From Leucobacter rhizosphaerae (GTDB taxonomy: Bacteria; Actinomycetota; Actinomycetes; Actinomycetales; Microbacteriaceae), in assembly GCF_022919175.1 (NCBI RefSeq), contig NZ_CP095043.1:1178001-1242000 (forward strand): a stretch of 64,000 bases of DNA, written 5' to 3'. Shown one piece after another: positions 1 to 7,701 of this stretch. Below the pieces are notes generated by a model. It was not told the origin of the DNA and searched no databases. It saw only the letters and a list, made by a program, of their open reading frames with translations. A program made the position numbers and the translations under genes. Within the stretch, counting starts at the first letter, position 1, and each line of letters opens with the position of its first letter.

Positions 1-567
1 GAGCATCTGCGGGTAGTCCCGCGACTTGAGACCCGCGAAGAGGTACCGGCCGAGGCCGAAGTCGGCCGTGTACGCCGCCAGCGTCGCGGTGGACACAACC
101 TGCAGCGTGGCCGCTCGGATGCCGCCGACGAGCACCGGGAGGGCCAGCGGGAGTTCGACGCGCAGCACGACCTGGCGGGGGCTGAACCCTACGGCCTTCG
201 CGGCCGCCGGGACCGACGGGTCGATGGCCTGCACTCCGGCGTAGGCGCCCGCGAGCAGCGACGGGATCGCGAGGATGATGAGGGCGAGCATCGGTGCGGT
301 GAGGCCGATGCCGAGGGCGAGCCCGAAGAGGGTCAGGAGCCCGAGCGTGGGCAGCGCACGGGCCGCCCCGCTCAGGCCGCCGACGAGGCCGGCGCCCCGG
401 CGGGTGTGCCCGATGAGCACGCCCGCGGGGAGCGCGATCACGCCGGCGATGAGCATCGTCGCCCCCGTGATCGCGAGGTGCTGCAGCAGCCGCGTCGGGA
501 TCCCGCCGGGCCCGGACCACTGCGCCGGATCGAGCAGCCAGGCGATGGCGTCGGCGAAGAGGTTCAT
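1..567 (-). CDS. Osmoprotectant ABC transporter permease (OpuBB/OpuCB type), 3' part cut by window edge
   Basis: Read leftward, an ATG at 567 opens 189 codons with no stop before base 1, so the C-terminal end lies outside the window. The visible protein is hydrophobic with several membrane segments. It carries the cytoplasmic coupling loop typical of binding-protein-dependent permeases (AAKAVGFSPRQ followed by ELPLALPVLVGG). It would form half of the membrane channel of a compatible-solute importer. Its ATG overlaps the stop of the preceding permease by 4 bases (564-567), indicating translational coupling. The family usually has about 210-240 residues, so only a short tail is missing. The substrate-binding protein of this system is not in the window and may lie further left. 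Confidence 0.85.
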   Translation of the reverse strand, partial: MNLFADAIAWLLDPAQWSGPGGIPTRLLQHLAITGATMLIAGVIALPAGVLIGHTRRGAGLVGGLSGAARALPTLGLLTLFGLALGIGLTAPMLALIILAIPSLLAGAYAGVQAIDPSVPAAAKAVGFSPRQVVLRVELPLALPVLVGGIRAATLQVVSTATLAAYTADFGLGRYLFAGLKSRDYPQML

Positions 568-1226
568 GCCGCGCCTCCCCTCGCGAGGGTCGACTGCCGC
601 CGGGTCCACGGAGTGAGCAGTCGCCCGATCCCGAGCACGAGCCCGTCGAGGATCACCGCGAGCAGCACGGTGGCGATCACGCCGGTCCATACCTCACCCG
701 CGATGCCGCGCTGGAAGCCGTCGGTCAGGAGCGAGCCGAGGCTCGGGACCCCGATCAGGGCGCCGATGGTGACGAGGCTGATCGTGGACACGGTGACCAC
801 ACGAACCCCCGAGATCAGCACCGGGATCGCGAGCGGGAGGTCGACGCGCCAGAAGAGGCCGGCTCGGGAGGTGCCCACCGCGATGGCCGCGTCGCGCAGC
901 GTCGGGTCCACGGACGCGAAGGCGTCGGCGGCCGTGCGCACGAGCAGGGCGACACCGTAGATGGTGAGCGCCGCCACCATGTTCTGCCAGGATCTCAGCG
1001 GGACGCCGATGAGTGCCGGGATGATGATGAGCAGCGGGAGCGCGGGGATGGCGTAGGCCAGCGTGGCGACCGACAGCAGGGGGCCGCCGAACCGCGGACG
1101 TCGGAACGCGAGCCGTCCGATCGGGACGGCGATCAGCAGCGCCAGCAGGATCGCGGGCAGGCTGAGCACCAGGTGGGCGACCGTGAGCTCCCACACCTGC
1201 TGCCAATTGCCGAGCAGCCACTTCAC
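564..1226 (-). CDS. Osmoprotectant ABC transporter permease (OpuBD/OpuCD type)
   Basis: A 220-residue integral membrane protein with about five hydrophobic segments. The permease coupling loop is visible near residues 115-140 (RDAAIAVGTSR, then VDLPLAIPVLISG). Together with the next permease and the upstream ATPase it should form a QAT-family importer for glycine betaine, choline or carnitine. Its start overlaps the ATPase stop by 4 bases and its stop overlaps the next ATG by 4 bases, so the three genes form a tightly coupled operon read leftward. The exact substrate cannot be told from the permease. Confidence 0.88.
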   Translation of the reverse strand: MKWLLGNWQQVWELTVAHLVLSLPAILLALLIAVPIGRLAFRRPRFGGPLLSVATLAYAIPALPLLIIIPALIGVPLRSWQNMVAALTIYGVALLVRTAADAFASVDPTLRDAAIAVGTSRAGLFWRVDLPLAIPVLISGVRVVTVSTISLVTIGALIGVPSLGSLLTDGFQRGIAGEVWTGVIATVLLAVILDGLVLGIGRLLTPWTRRQSTLARGGAA

Positions 1227-2047
1227 CGGTTCAGTACTCCCACCGGGCGGCCGTCGCCGTCGACCACGAGCTGCCGTCCCTCGACCTCGACGGTCTCGAG
1301 CGTCCGCTCCGCGCGATCGGCCCCGACGAAGTCGCGCACGAAGTCGTCCGCGGGATGCGCCAGGATGTCGGCCGGGGTACCGCGCTGCGCGATCCGGCCG
1401 CCCTCGCTCAGCACGATGACCTCGTCACCGAGCAGGAACGCCTCCTCGATGTCGTGCGTGACGAAGACGATCGTCTTGCCGAGCTCGGACTGCAACCGGA
1501 GGAGCTCCTGCTGCAGCTCGCGGCGCACGATGGGGTCGACGGCCCCGAACGGCTCGTCCATGAGCAGGATGTTGGGGTCGGCGGCGAGCGCGCGGGCAAC
1601 GCCGACTCGCTGCTGCTGCCCACCCGAGAGCTGCGACGGATACCGGTCGCCGAGTGCGGGATCGAGCCCCACACGCTCGAGGAGCTCCCGCGCGTCGGCT
1701 CGCGCCGCACCGCGCTGCGTGCCGCGGAGCACCGGCACCGTGGCGACGTTGTCGAGCACCGTGCGGTGCGGCAGGAGTCCGCCGTGCTGCAGGACGTAGC
1801 CGATCGACCGTCGCAGTTCGACGGGGTTCCGGTTGCGAATGTCCTCCCCGTCGATGCACACCCGTCCGTCGCTCGGATCGACCATCCGGTTGATCATGCG
1901 CAGCAGCGTCGTCTTCCCCGATCCCGAGGATCCGACGAGCACGACGGTGCGGTGGGACGGGATGACGCAGGAGAAGTCCCCCACGGCCTCTGCTCCGCCC
2001 GGGTACACCTTTGACACGTGTTCAAATTCGATCACGTTGACCCCCAA
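1223..2047 (-). CDS. Osmoprotectant ABC transporter ATP-binding protein (OpuCA-like)
   Basis: A 274-residue ATPase. Walker A is GSSGSGKTT at residues 39-47, the signature LSGGQ at about 140-144, Walker B ILLMDEP at about 160-166, and a switch histidine follows in VTHDIEEA. The distance from Walker A to the signature and the HGGLLPHRTVLDN segment match OpuCA/ProV ATPases that energise betaine-type importers. The C-terminal tail after about residue 235 is short and lacks the paired CBS osmosensor domains present in the ProV protein at 17.2 kb, so regulation of the two systems probably differs. It is the first gene of the leftward operon with the two permeases. Confidence 0.9.
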   Translation of the reverse strand: MGVNVIEFEHVSKVYPGGAEAVGDFSCVIPSHRTVVLVGSSGSGKTTLLRMINRMVDPSDGRVCIDGEDIRNRNPVELRRSIGYVLQHGGLLPHRTVLDNVATVPVLRGTQRGAARADARELLERVGLDPALGDRYPSQLSGGQQQRVGVARALAADPNILLMDEPFGAVDPIVRRELQQELLRLQSELGKTIVFVTHDIEEAFLLGDEVIVLSEGGRIAQRGTPADILAHPADDFVRDFVGADRAERTLETVEVEGRQLVVDGDGRPVGVLNR

Positions 2048-2149
2048 CGGGTTGCAGACGAGCGCTTCGGACGCTCGGCTCTCGTGCAGACCACCTTATC
2101 GGCGGCGCCCGAACCCGCTCCACCGCCTTGTGCGGGTCGGAAAAAATCG

Positions 2150-2749
2150 CTATGTCACGTGGGTCGCCGCTCGAGCGCGCACGGTCGCCGCTCGAGCGAG
2201 CACCGTCGCCTCGCGGACGAGCTGCGCGCGACGCGTCGTGTGCTCCGGATCGCTGAGCATCACGCCGACGAGGCTCGCGAGCGACCACCAACCGGTGACG
2301 AGGGTGACGATCGAGAGCAGGAGCTGCTCCGCGGCGCCCGGATCCACCCCGGGCAGCGCCGCACCGATCGCGGCGGCGCGGTCCCGGCAGATGTCGGTGC
2401 GGTGCGCGATCGAGACCGGATCCGGCAGTTCGAGGCTCTCCCAGGCGAGCAGCCGCGGGAGTTCCGGGTGCTCGACGTACCGGTCGAAGAGCGCACCCGC
2501 GTAGGCCCCGACCGCATCCGCGCCGGTGCCGCCGAGCTCGGCGTCCGCGAAGAGGGTGTCGAGCCGATCCGCGAGCACCGCGGCGTAGAAGCCGCGCTTG
2601 TCCCCGAAGTACTGGTAGACGCGCTCCTTGTTCACGCCCGCGTCGCGGCCGATCGCCTCCATGCGCGTGCCAGCGAAGCCGTGAGCCGCGAACTGGCGCG
2701 ACCCCGCATCGAGCAGTTTGCGCTTGGTCGCCTCGGTGTCCCATGCCAT
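2150..2749 (-). CDS. TetR/AcrR family transcriptional repressor
   Basis: A 199-residue protein with an N-terminal TetR helix-turn-helix (residues about 5-50: KRKLLDAGSRQFAAHGFAGT, then IGRDAGVNKERVYQYFGDKRG). A helical ligand-binding domain follows. The end is low-complexity Ala/Arg (repeats of VLARAATVRARAAT). It is transcribed divergently from the oxidoreductase gene starting at 2841. The 91 bp between them hold a promoter and two related palindromes, so it most likely represses both itself and the 2841-5606 gene pair. The ligand is unknown. Confidence 0.9.
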   Translation of the reverse strand: MAWDTEATKRKLLDAGSRQFAAHGFAGTRMEAIGRDAGVNKERVYQYFGDKRGFYAAVLADRLDTLFADAELGGTGADAVGAYAGALFDRYVEHPELPRLLAWESLELPDPVSIAHRTDICRDRAAAIGAALPGVDPGAAEQLLLSIVTLVTGWWSLASLVGVMLSDPEHTTRRAQLVREATVLARAATVRARAATHVT

Positions 2750-2769
2750 AGCGTCACTCTACCCCCGAC

Positions 2770-2832
2770 TCCAAACACCTGTTTGCATATGAACGCTGTG
2801 AAGGCTACGCTCATTTCCAAACAAACATTTGG
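2770..2832. promoter_or_regulatory. Paired TetR operator candidates
   Basis: Between the divergent TetR gene and the 2841 gene sit two related sites. The first, CAAACACCTGTTTG at 2772-2785, is a perfect inverted repeat with a 2-bp centre. The second, CCAAACAAACATTTGG at 2817-2832, has CCAAA/TTTGG arms. Both begin with the octamer TCCAAACA (2770-2777 and 2816-2823), 46 bp apart. The first covers the -35 hexamer and the second the start-point of the rightward promoter, which is the expected geometry for repression by the adjacent TetR protein. Confidence 0.6.
2783..2811 (+). promoter_or_regulatory. Promoter for the 2841 oxidoreductase gene
   Basis: TTGCAT (2783-2788), a 17-bp spacer and TACGCT (2806-2811) give a sigma-70-type promoter. 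The predicted start-point is near 2818, 23 bases before the ATG at 2841. It is bracketed by the two TetR operator candidates. Confidence 0.5.
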
Positions 2833-2840
2833 AGATTGGC

Positions 2841-3872
2841 ATGCCCGCACCCACCGCCCGCCCCGCCCCCCGCCGTCACCCCGCGCCGACCGCCCTCGTC
2901 CTCGGCGCGCGAGGCGCCGTCGGCCGCGCGACCGTCGCGGAACTCCGCCGACTCGGCGCCGAGGTCACCACCGCGGGCCGGTCGGCCCCAGAGCCCGACG
3001 GCCTCGCGCTCGACGTGCGCACCGCGGAGGGGCGCACCGCGCTCCGCGCCGCTGCGGAGAGCGTCGACGTGGTCATCAACGCGACCGGTATCGAGGATCC
3101 GCGGCTCGTCGACGCCACCGCGGGCACGATCCTCGTCGACATCTCGGCGACCGCCGCCGTCCTGGCCCGCATGGCGACGACGTTCGCGAGCACGGAGGCC
3201 GGGTCGCGGGGCCTCGTGCTCGGAGCGGGGATCGCCCCCGGCCTCACCACCCTCCTGGTCGATGCGCTCGATCCCGCTCCCGGCGACGAGATCGACGTCG
3301 CCATCATGCTCGGCGGCGGCGAGGTGCACGGACCCGCGGCGGTCGCGTGGACCGCGGAGCTCGCCGGGCGGCCCCTGCACGAACCGGGCGAGGCCGGCGA
3401 CGGCCCGAGCGGCGAGATCCTGAACTTCCGATCCTCGCTGCGCGTGCCGGAGCCGTTCGGCTCCCGGCGGTACGTGCGCGCGGACTTCCCCGACCACTTG
3501 CTCCTCGGCGCACCCCGCGGCGCGCTCGTGCGGAGCTGGCTCGCCACGGACAGCCGAGTCAGCACGGCCGCGCTCGGGGTCGTCGGCCGGTTCCCGGCGC
3601 TCCGGTCGCTGGTGGCGCGGGCGCCGCACCTCGGCACCTCCGCGTGGAGCATCACCGCGATCGATCGCGGCACCGGCCGCACGCTCCGCGCGCGGGGCGA
3701 GGGGCAATCGCGCACCACCGGGGTGCTCACGGCCCACGCGGCGCTCGCCGCAGCGGACCGGGGACTCCGCGACCTCGCAACCACGGCAGACCTCCTCCCC
3801 CTGGCCGCGGTCGATGGCCTGGCCGACCTCCGCCTCGAGACCCCCGACCCGGTCGCGACGCCCAGCACCTGA
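2841..3872 (+). CDS. NAD(P)-binding oxidoreductase (saccharopine-dehydrogenase-like Rossmann protein)
   Basis: A 343-residue protein whose N-terminal half begins with a Rossmann nucleotide-binding turn (ALVLGARGAVGRATVAELRR, residues about 17-36), then strand-helix repeats ending in VVINATGIEDPRLVD. This resembles the saccharopine dehydrogenase/homospermidine synthase-like NAD(P)-binding family. The C-terminal half is not recognised. The ATG at 2841 was chosen over an upstream in-frame TTG because GGAG at 2831-2834 lies 6 bases before it. It is followed 57 bases later by an FAD-dependent dehydrogenase, suggesting a two-gene redox operon under the TetR regulator. Substrate unknown. Confidence 0.75.
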   Translation: MPAPTARPAPRRHPAPTALVLGARGAVGRATVAELRRLGAEVTTAGRSAPEPDGLALDVRTAEGRTALRAAAESVDVVINATGIEDPRLVDATAGTILVDISATAAVLARMATTFASTEAGSRGLVLGAGIAPGLTTLLVDALDPAPGDEIDVAIMLGGGEVHGPAAVAWTAELAGRPLHEPGEAGDGPSGEILNFRSSLRVPEPFGSRRYVRADFPDHLLLGAPRGALVRSWLATDSRVSTAALGVVGRFPALRSLVARAPHLGTSAWSITAIDRGTGRTLRARGEGQSRTTGVLTAHAALAAADRGLRDLATTADLLPLAAVDGLADLRLETPDPVATPST

Positions 3873-3929
3873 GCCTGCCCTCAGCGCCTGCGCCTGGCCC
3901 TCCCGGAGCCGGCGGGGCACAATGGGGAC

Positions 3930-5606
3930 ATGGACGCCGACGTCATCATCGTGGGGGCCGGGCTCTCCGGCCTCGTCGCGGCTCGGGAGACGAGCCGCGC
4001 GGGATTGCGCACGATCATCATCGACCAGGAGGGTCCGCAGGATCTCGGCGGACAGGCCTGGTGGTCGTTCGGCGGACTGTTTCTCGTCGACTCGCCGGAG
4101 CAGCGCCGCTTCGGGGTGCGCGACAGCTTCGACCTCGCGTGGCAGGACTGGCGCGGGAGTGCCCAGTGGGATCGGCTGAGCGGGGAGCTCCCGGAGGACG
4201 CGTGGGGCGCACAGTGGGGGCGGGCCTACGTCGAGTTCGCCGCGGGCGAGAAGCGGGCCTGGATCCGGGAAGCCGGCATCGACCTCACCCCGGTCGTGGG
4301 CTGGGCCGAGCGCGGAGACCTCTCCGCGGGTGGACACGGCAACTCGGTGCCCCGCTTCCACGTGCCCTGGGGCACCGGAACGGGGGTCGTGCAGCCCTTC
4401 ATGGACGCGGCCCTCGCGGCGTCCGACACGGGGCGCACGGAACTGCGGCATCGGCACCGCTGCGACGGCCTCATCGTCGAGGGCGGCGCGGTCGTCGGGG
4501 TGCACGGAGCGATCCTCGAGCCCGATCCGACCCCGCGCGGCGTCTCGTCCTCCCGGCGCACGGTCGGTGACTTCGCGCTCCGGGCTCCCGCCGTGATCGT
4601 CGCGAGCGGCGGGATCGGCGGCAACCACGATCTGGTGCGCCGGCACTGGCCCGAGCGACTGGGAACACCACCCACTCGCATGATCACAGGCGTGCCCGCC
4701 TCGGTCGACGGCCGCATGATCGATCTCGCCGGCGAGGCCGGGGCCCGGCTCGTGAATCGCGACCGGATGTGGCACTACACCGAGGGGGTGCAGAACTGGA
4801 GCCCGGTGTGGCCGAGCCACGGGATCCGGATCCTGCCCGGCCCATCACCGCTGTGGCTCGACGCGCTCGGCCGTCGGCTCCCCGTGCCGGGGCTCCCCGG
4901 CCACGACACGCTGGGGACGCTCCGGATCCTGCGGACGACTCCCGAGCTCGCCGCCCACGACCACTCCTGGTTCATCGTGACGAGCCGAATGGCCGCGAAG
5001 GAGTTCGCGCTCTCGGGCTCCGAGCAGAATCCCGACCTCACCTACCGCGATCGCGGGCTGCTGCTGCGCACCCGGCTCGGCCGCGGGGCGCCCGGGCCCG
5101 TGCGGGCGTTCGTGGAGCGCGGCGCGGACTTCGTGGTCGCGGACACGCTGACCGCGCTCGTCGATCGTATGAACGGCCTCACCGCGCAGCCGCTGCTCGA
5201 CCCCGCGGCCGTCGCCCGGGTCGTCGCGGAGCGCGACGCCGAGGTGCGGAACCCGTTCTCCAAGGACGCCCAGATGATGAGCATCCGCAACTCCCGACGG
5301 TATCTTGGGGACCGCCTCACCCGCACGACCGCACCCCACCGGCTCCTCGATCCATCGGCGGGACCTCTGGTCGGGATTCGACTGCACACACTGACGCGGA
5401 AATCGCTCGGCGGGATCCAGACGGACCTCTCGTCACGGGCCCTCGGCGGGGACGGCGCACCCGTTCCGGGGCTCTACGCCGTCGGGGAGGCCGCCGGCTT
5501 CGGCGGCGGCGGAGCGCACGGCACGAGCGCCCTCGAAGGCACCTTCCTCGGCGGCTGCCTGTTCTCCGGGCGGGCGGCGGGCAGGGCGGTGGTGGAGGCG
5601 AGCTGA
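3930..5606 (+). CDS. FAD-binding dehydrogenase (flavoprotein, ketosteroid-dehydrogenase/fumarate-reductase superfamily)
   Basis: A 558-residue flavoprotein. The dinucleotide-binding motif GAGLSGLVAA lies at residues about 8-17, followed by an acidic strand end (IIIDQEG). The C-terminal FAD motif is visible as GLYAVGEAAGFGGGGAHG. This two-part layout matches the FAD_binding_2 superfamily (3-ketosteroid Delta1-dehydrogenase, fumarate reductase flavoprotein), and specifically the soluble FAD-binding dehydrogenases annotated in many actinobacteria. It would catalyse dehydrogenation or enone reduction of an unknown substrate. It is probably cotranscribed with the NAD(P)-binding protein upstream. 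Confidence 0.85.
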   Translation: MDADVIIVGAGLSGLVAARETSRAGLRTIIIDQEGPQDLGGQAWWSFGGLFLVDSPEQRRFGVRDSFDLAWQDWRGSAQWDRLSGELPEDAWGAQWGRAYVEFAAGEKRAWIREAGIDLTPVVGWAERGDLSAGGHGNSVPRFHVPWGTGTGVVQPFMDAALAASDTGRTELRHRHRCDGLIVEGGAVVGVHGAILEPDPTPRGVSSSRRTVGDFALRAPAVIVASGGIGGNHDLVRRHWPERLGTPPTRMITGVPASVDGRMIDLAGEAGARLVNRDRMWHYTEGVQNWSPVWPSHGIRILPGPSPLWLDALGRRLPVPGLPGHDTLGTLRILRTTPELAAHDHSWFIVTSRMAAKEFALSGSEQNPDLTYRDRGLLLRTRLGRGAPGPVRAFVERGADFVVADTLTALVDRMNGLTAQPLLDPAAVARVVAERDAEVRNPFSKDAQMMSIRNSRRYLGDRLTRTTAPHRLLDPSAGPLVGIRLHTLTRKSLGGIQTDLSSRALGGDGAPVPGLYAVGEAAGFGGGGAHGTSALEGTFLGGCLFSGRAAGRAVVEAS

Positions 5607-5645
5607 CCGACCATCGGCCGGGCAGCACCTCACCGTGCGCCGGCC

Positions 5646-6203
5646 TCAGCCTGGCAGAACTTCATAGACCAGCCGTGCGAACTGCCCGTGCGCGCGGGCC
5701 GACTCGAGTCGCAGCCGATCCGGGCCGATCCGGCGCGGCAGGAGGGGCGCCCCTCCGGGCAGCGCGGCCGGCGCCACCGAGAGCTCGATGCGATCGAGAG
5801 CTCCCGCGTCGAAGAACGCACCGGCGAGTTCGCCTCCGCCGACCAGCCAGATGTCGCCACCGGCGGCGGCCTCGCGGATCGCGGGCAGCACCGCGGCGAC
5901 GTCTCCAGAGACTAGCCGCACGTCGGCACCCTCCGGGATCGGCAGGTCCCGGGACGTGAAGACGAACGTCGGCTTGTCACCGAAGAGCTCGCTCCAGCGC
6001 TCGGGTGTCGCGAGCAGGTCTTCGTGTCGGAGTACCCACTCGTACGTCGTGGAGCCCTCCACGATCACGCGGGCATCGGCCGGGAACAGCCCCTCGTCGG
6101 GCTGCTCACCGCCCTCTACCGAGAAGAGCCAGTCGAGGGAGTGGTGCTCGTCGGCGATCCAACCGTTGAGCGTGGTGGCGGTGTCAAAGATGATGTGTCC
6201 CAT
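5646..6203 (-). CDS. Dihydrofolate reductase/RibD C-terminal family protein
   Basis: A 185-residue protein starting MGHIIFDTATTLNGWIADE and containing IWLVGGGELAGAFFDAGALD. These are hallmarks of the RibD_C/DHFR-like NADPH-dependent reductase fold (as in the YwjB/YyaP family). The ATG at 6203 was preferred to an upstream in-frame start at 6278 because the conserved fold begins exactly at GHIIFDTA. The family is usually 180-190 residues, which fits. It is convergent with the flavoprotein gene and is a stand-alone gene. The substrate is not known. Confidence 0.85.
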   Translation of the reverse strand: MGHIIFDTATTLNGWIADEHHSLDWLFSVEGGEQPDEGLFPADARVIVEGSTTYEWVLRHEDLLATPERWSELFGDKPTFVFTSRDLPIPEGADVRLVSGDVAAVLPAIREAAAGGDIWLVGGGELAGAFFDAGALDRIELSVAPAALPGGAPLLPRRIGPDRLRLESARAHGQFARLVYEVLPG

Positions 6204-6280
6204 GCCGCACAGGGTACGCGCAGCCTCCGACATCGGGCCCACATGAGATCTTCCCGAACGAAATCCTCCCGCACGCACGA

Positions 6281-6312
6281 CGCCCCGCCGAGCACTGAGG
6301 CTCGGCGGGGCG
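6281..6312. terminator. Hairpin terminator between csbD-like and reductase genes
   Basis: A 13-bp perfect stem (CGCCCCGCCGAGC at 6281-6293 pairing with 6300-6312) closes a six-base loop ACTGAG. It lies downstream of the csbD-like gene stop at 6337 and upstream of the 6203 gene, both read leftward. There is no long T-run, which is common for actinobacterial terminators. Confidence 0.6.
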
Positions 6313-6336
6313 GTTCGTCTGGGTCGGGAGGACGGC

Positions 6337-6507
6337 CTACTTGAAGGCGTCCTTCACCTTCTCGCCGGCCTGCTTGATATCGGCTGCGGCCTGATCCGCG
6401 CGGCCCTCGGCTTCCTTCTGCTCGTCACCCGTCACCTTGCCGACGGCTTCCTTCGCCTTGCCTGCGAGGTTCTGCGCCGTGTTCTTGATTTTGTCGTCGG
6501 TGCTCAT
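6337..6507 (-). CDS. CsbD family stress protein
   Basis: A 56-residue hydrophilic protein beginning MSTDDKIKNTAQNLAGKAKE with the repeated GKVTGDEQKEAEGRADQ pattern of CsbD (general-stress, predicted helical bundle). A strong Shine-Dalgarno (AAAGGAGC) sits just upstream of the ATG at 6507. The first 83 bases of this gene overlap, in another frame, the end of the AsnC-family regulator reading frame. A hairpin terminator follows. In other bacteria csbD genes answer to general stress; the exact molecular role of the protein is unknown. Confidence 0.88.
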   Translation of the reverse strand: MSTDDKIKNTAQNLAGKAKEAVGKVTGDEQKEAEGRADQAAADIKQAGEKVKDAFK

Positions 6508-7510
6508 CTTGTGCTCCTTTCGAGGTGGACACTTCGATCGTATGAGGAAGTGGCCGGGCCATGTTGACCCTTGAATTCTCAGCCGCGGATTGATACGCCA
6601 CAAGGCGATCCAGGCTCCACTCGTACCGCTCGAGCCACACGAACGCGTGGATCCAGGTCTCCACGAGGTGCACGCTCGGGTGCGCGCGGATCGTGCGGAC
6701 GATCTCGGTGTAGTCGGCCACCGACCGCGCTGCGATGGTCGCGATGAGCCCGTAGCGCCCGAGCGTACGGGCCGCGAACTCGATGGTCGGGATGCGCAGC
6801 AGCAGCTCTTCGGCCGACGCGAGGTCGTCGTCCTCACCGGTCAGCATGATCCCGACGCCCGACAGGACCGAGGTCGTGATGCTCAGGCGGCTGCGCACGG
6901 CGCCGATCCGCATCACCCGTGACTCGAGCAGTCGGAGCACGCGGGCCCGGCAGGCCGAGGCGGATCGTCCGGTGCGCCGCGCCAGCTCCCCGAACGTCAG
7001 CCGTCCGTCGGTCTGGAGCTGCGCCATGAGCGCCACGTCGAATTCATCGAAGACCAGGTCGGTGAGTTCGGGATCCTCACCGAGCCGAAGCCGCCGCAGC
7101 ACGCGGTCGTAGATCGCGAGCTGCACGTCGATCACCCCGGGGATGGCCTGGATCTCGCGCACCGTCCGCCCCACGTCCTCCAGGTTCGCGGCCCACACCT
7201 CGACGACCGCCTGCGATTGGCCGCTGATCTCCGACAGGAACACCACGTTCGGGAACTCCCGGAGGTGCTCGAACACCGGGGACGTCGGGCCGCTGATGCG
7301 CAACTGCAGGTTCACCTGGACCGGCAGCCCCACGGCCCGAGGGTGCACCGCCGCCATGATCCGGATCTCGCCGGAGGAGAGCAGCTCGTTGACGCGTTGG
7401 GCGACGAGCGTGCGATGCACACCGAGGTCCTCGGCGAGCGCGGAGAACTGCGCGCGGCCATCGAGCTGCAGCGCGCGAATGAGGTCCTCGTCAAAATCAT
7501 CCATCTCCAT
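6425..7510 (-). CDS. Lrp/AsnC family transcriptional regulator with duplicated domains
   Basis: A 361-residue protein with two winged-HTH/AsnC units in tandem. HTH 1 is near residues 5-50 (LIRALQLDGRAQFSALAEDL), followed by a ligand-type beta-alpha domain; HTH 2 begins at VALMAQLQTDGRLTFGELAR, followed by a second such domain. This double architecture occurs in actinobacterial AsnC regulators that sense amino acids or related acids. The start is uncertain (ATG at 7510 or 7504). The last ~28 residues are encoded inside the csbD-like gene in another frame and look unstructured (Arg/Gln-rich). It is divergent from the amidohydrolase operon, which it probably controls. Confidence 0.82.
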   Translation of the reverse strand: MEMDDFDEDLIRALQLDGRAQFSALAEDLGVHRTLVAQRVNELLSSGEIRIMAAVHPRAVGLPVQVNLQLRISGPTSPVFEHLREFPNVVFLSEISGQSQAVVEVWAANLEDVGRTVREIQAIPGVIDVQLAIYDRVLRRLRLGEDPELTDLVFDEFDVALMAQLQTDGRLTFGELARRTGRSASACRARVLRLLESRVMRIGAVRSRLSITTSVLSGVGIMLTGEDDDLASAEELLLRIPTIEFAARTLGRYGLIATIAARSVADYTEIVRTIRAHPSVHLVETWIHAFVWLERYEWSLDRLVAYQSAAENSRVNMARPLPHTIEVSTSKGAQDEHRRQNQEHGAEPRRQGEGSRRQGDG

Positions 7511-7520
7511 AGGATGCCAG

Positions 7521-7535
7521 ATCCCGCACCGGGAT
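7521..7535. promoter_or_regulatory. Palindrome at the AsnC regulator start, candidate operator
   Basis: ATCCCGCACCGGGAT is a perfect inverted repeat with 6-bp arms and a 3-bp centre, the usual 15-bp size of Lrp/AsnC sites. It lies 11 bases upstream of the regulator ATG. A second, looser pair (TTCTGC at 7585-7590 and GCAGAA at 7611-7616) lies in the same divergent gap. Confidence 0.35.
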
Positions 7536-7701
7536 GAACGACAGAATCGCGGCTGCAGGGCGGACATTCGCCGAAATCCCGCACTTCTGCTCCATCCATC
7601 CGACAGATTCGCAGAACGGTCGACTCCTGACGATATTTTGCCCAGCAGCGCGCTCGGTTTCTGCGTATTCTCGTAGCGATTCGAGACGAAGGAGTTCCCC
7701 C

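Noticed and set aside
2008..2024. Palindrome around CACGTG near the OpuC ATPase start
   Set aside because: It encodes conserved residues (HVSK) of the ATPase N-terminus; the symmetry is imperfect and probably chance.
2018..4570. An 850-codon rightward frame spanning the TetR gene and beyond
   Set aside because: Crosses the divergent promoter region and has no recognisable motif; codon use is that of a shadow frame.
2811..4820. A 669-codon reading frame antisense to the oxidoreductase genes
   Set aside because: Arg/Gly/Ala/Asp-rich translation with no motif; it is a shadow of the two well-supported rightward genes in GC-rich DNA.
7630..7701. Possible -35/-10 (TTGCCC and TATTCT) for the amidohydrolase operon
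   Set aside because: Spacer is 22 bp, too long for a normal promoter and no MerR-type regulator is present.
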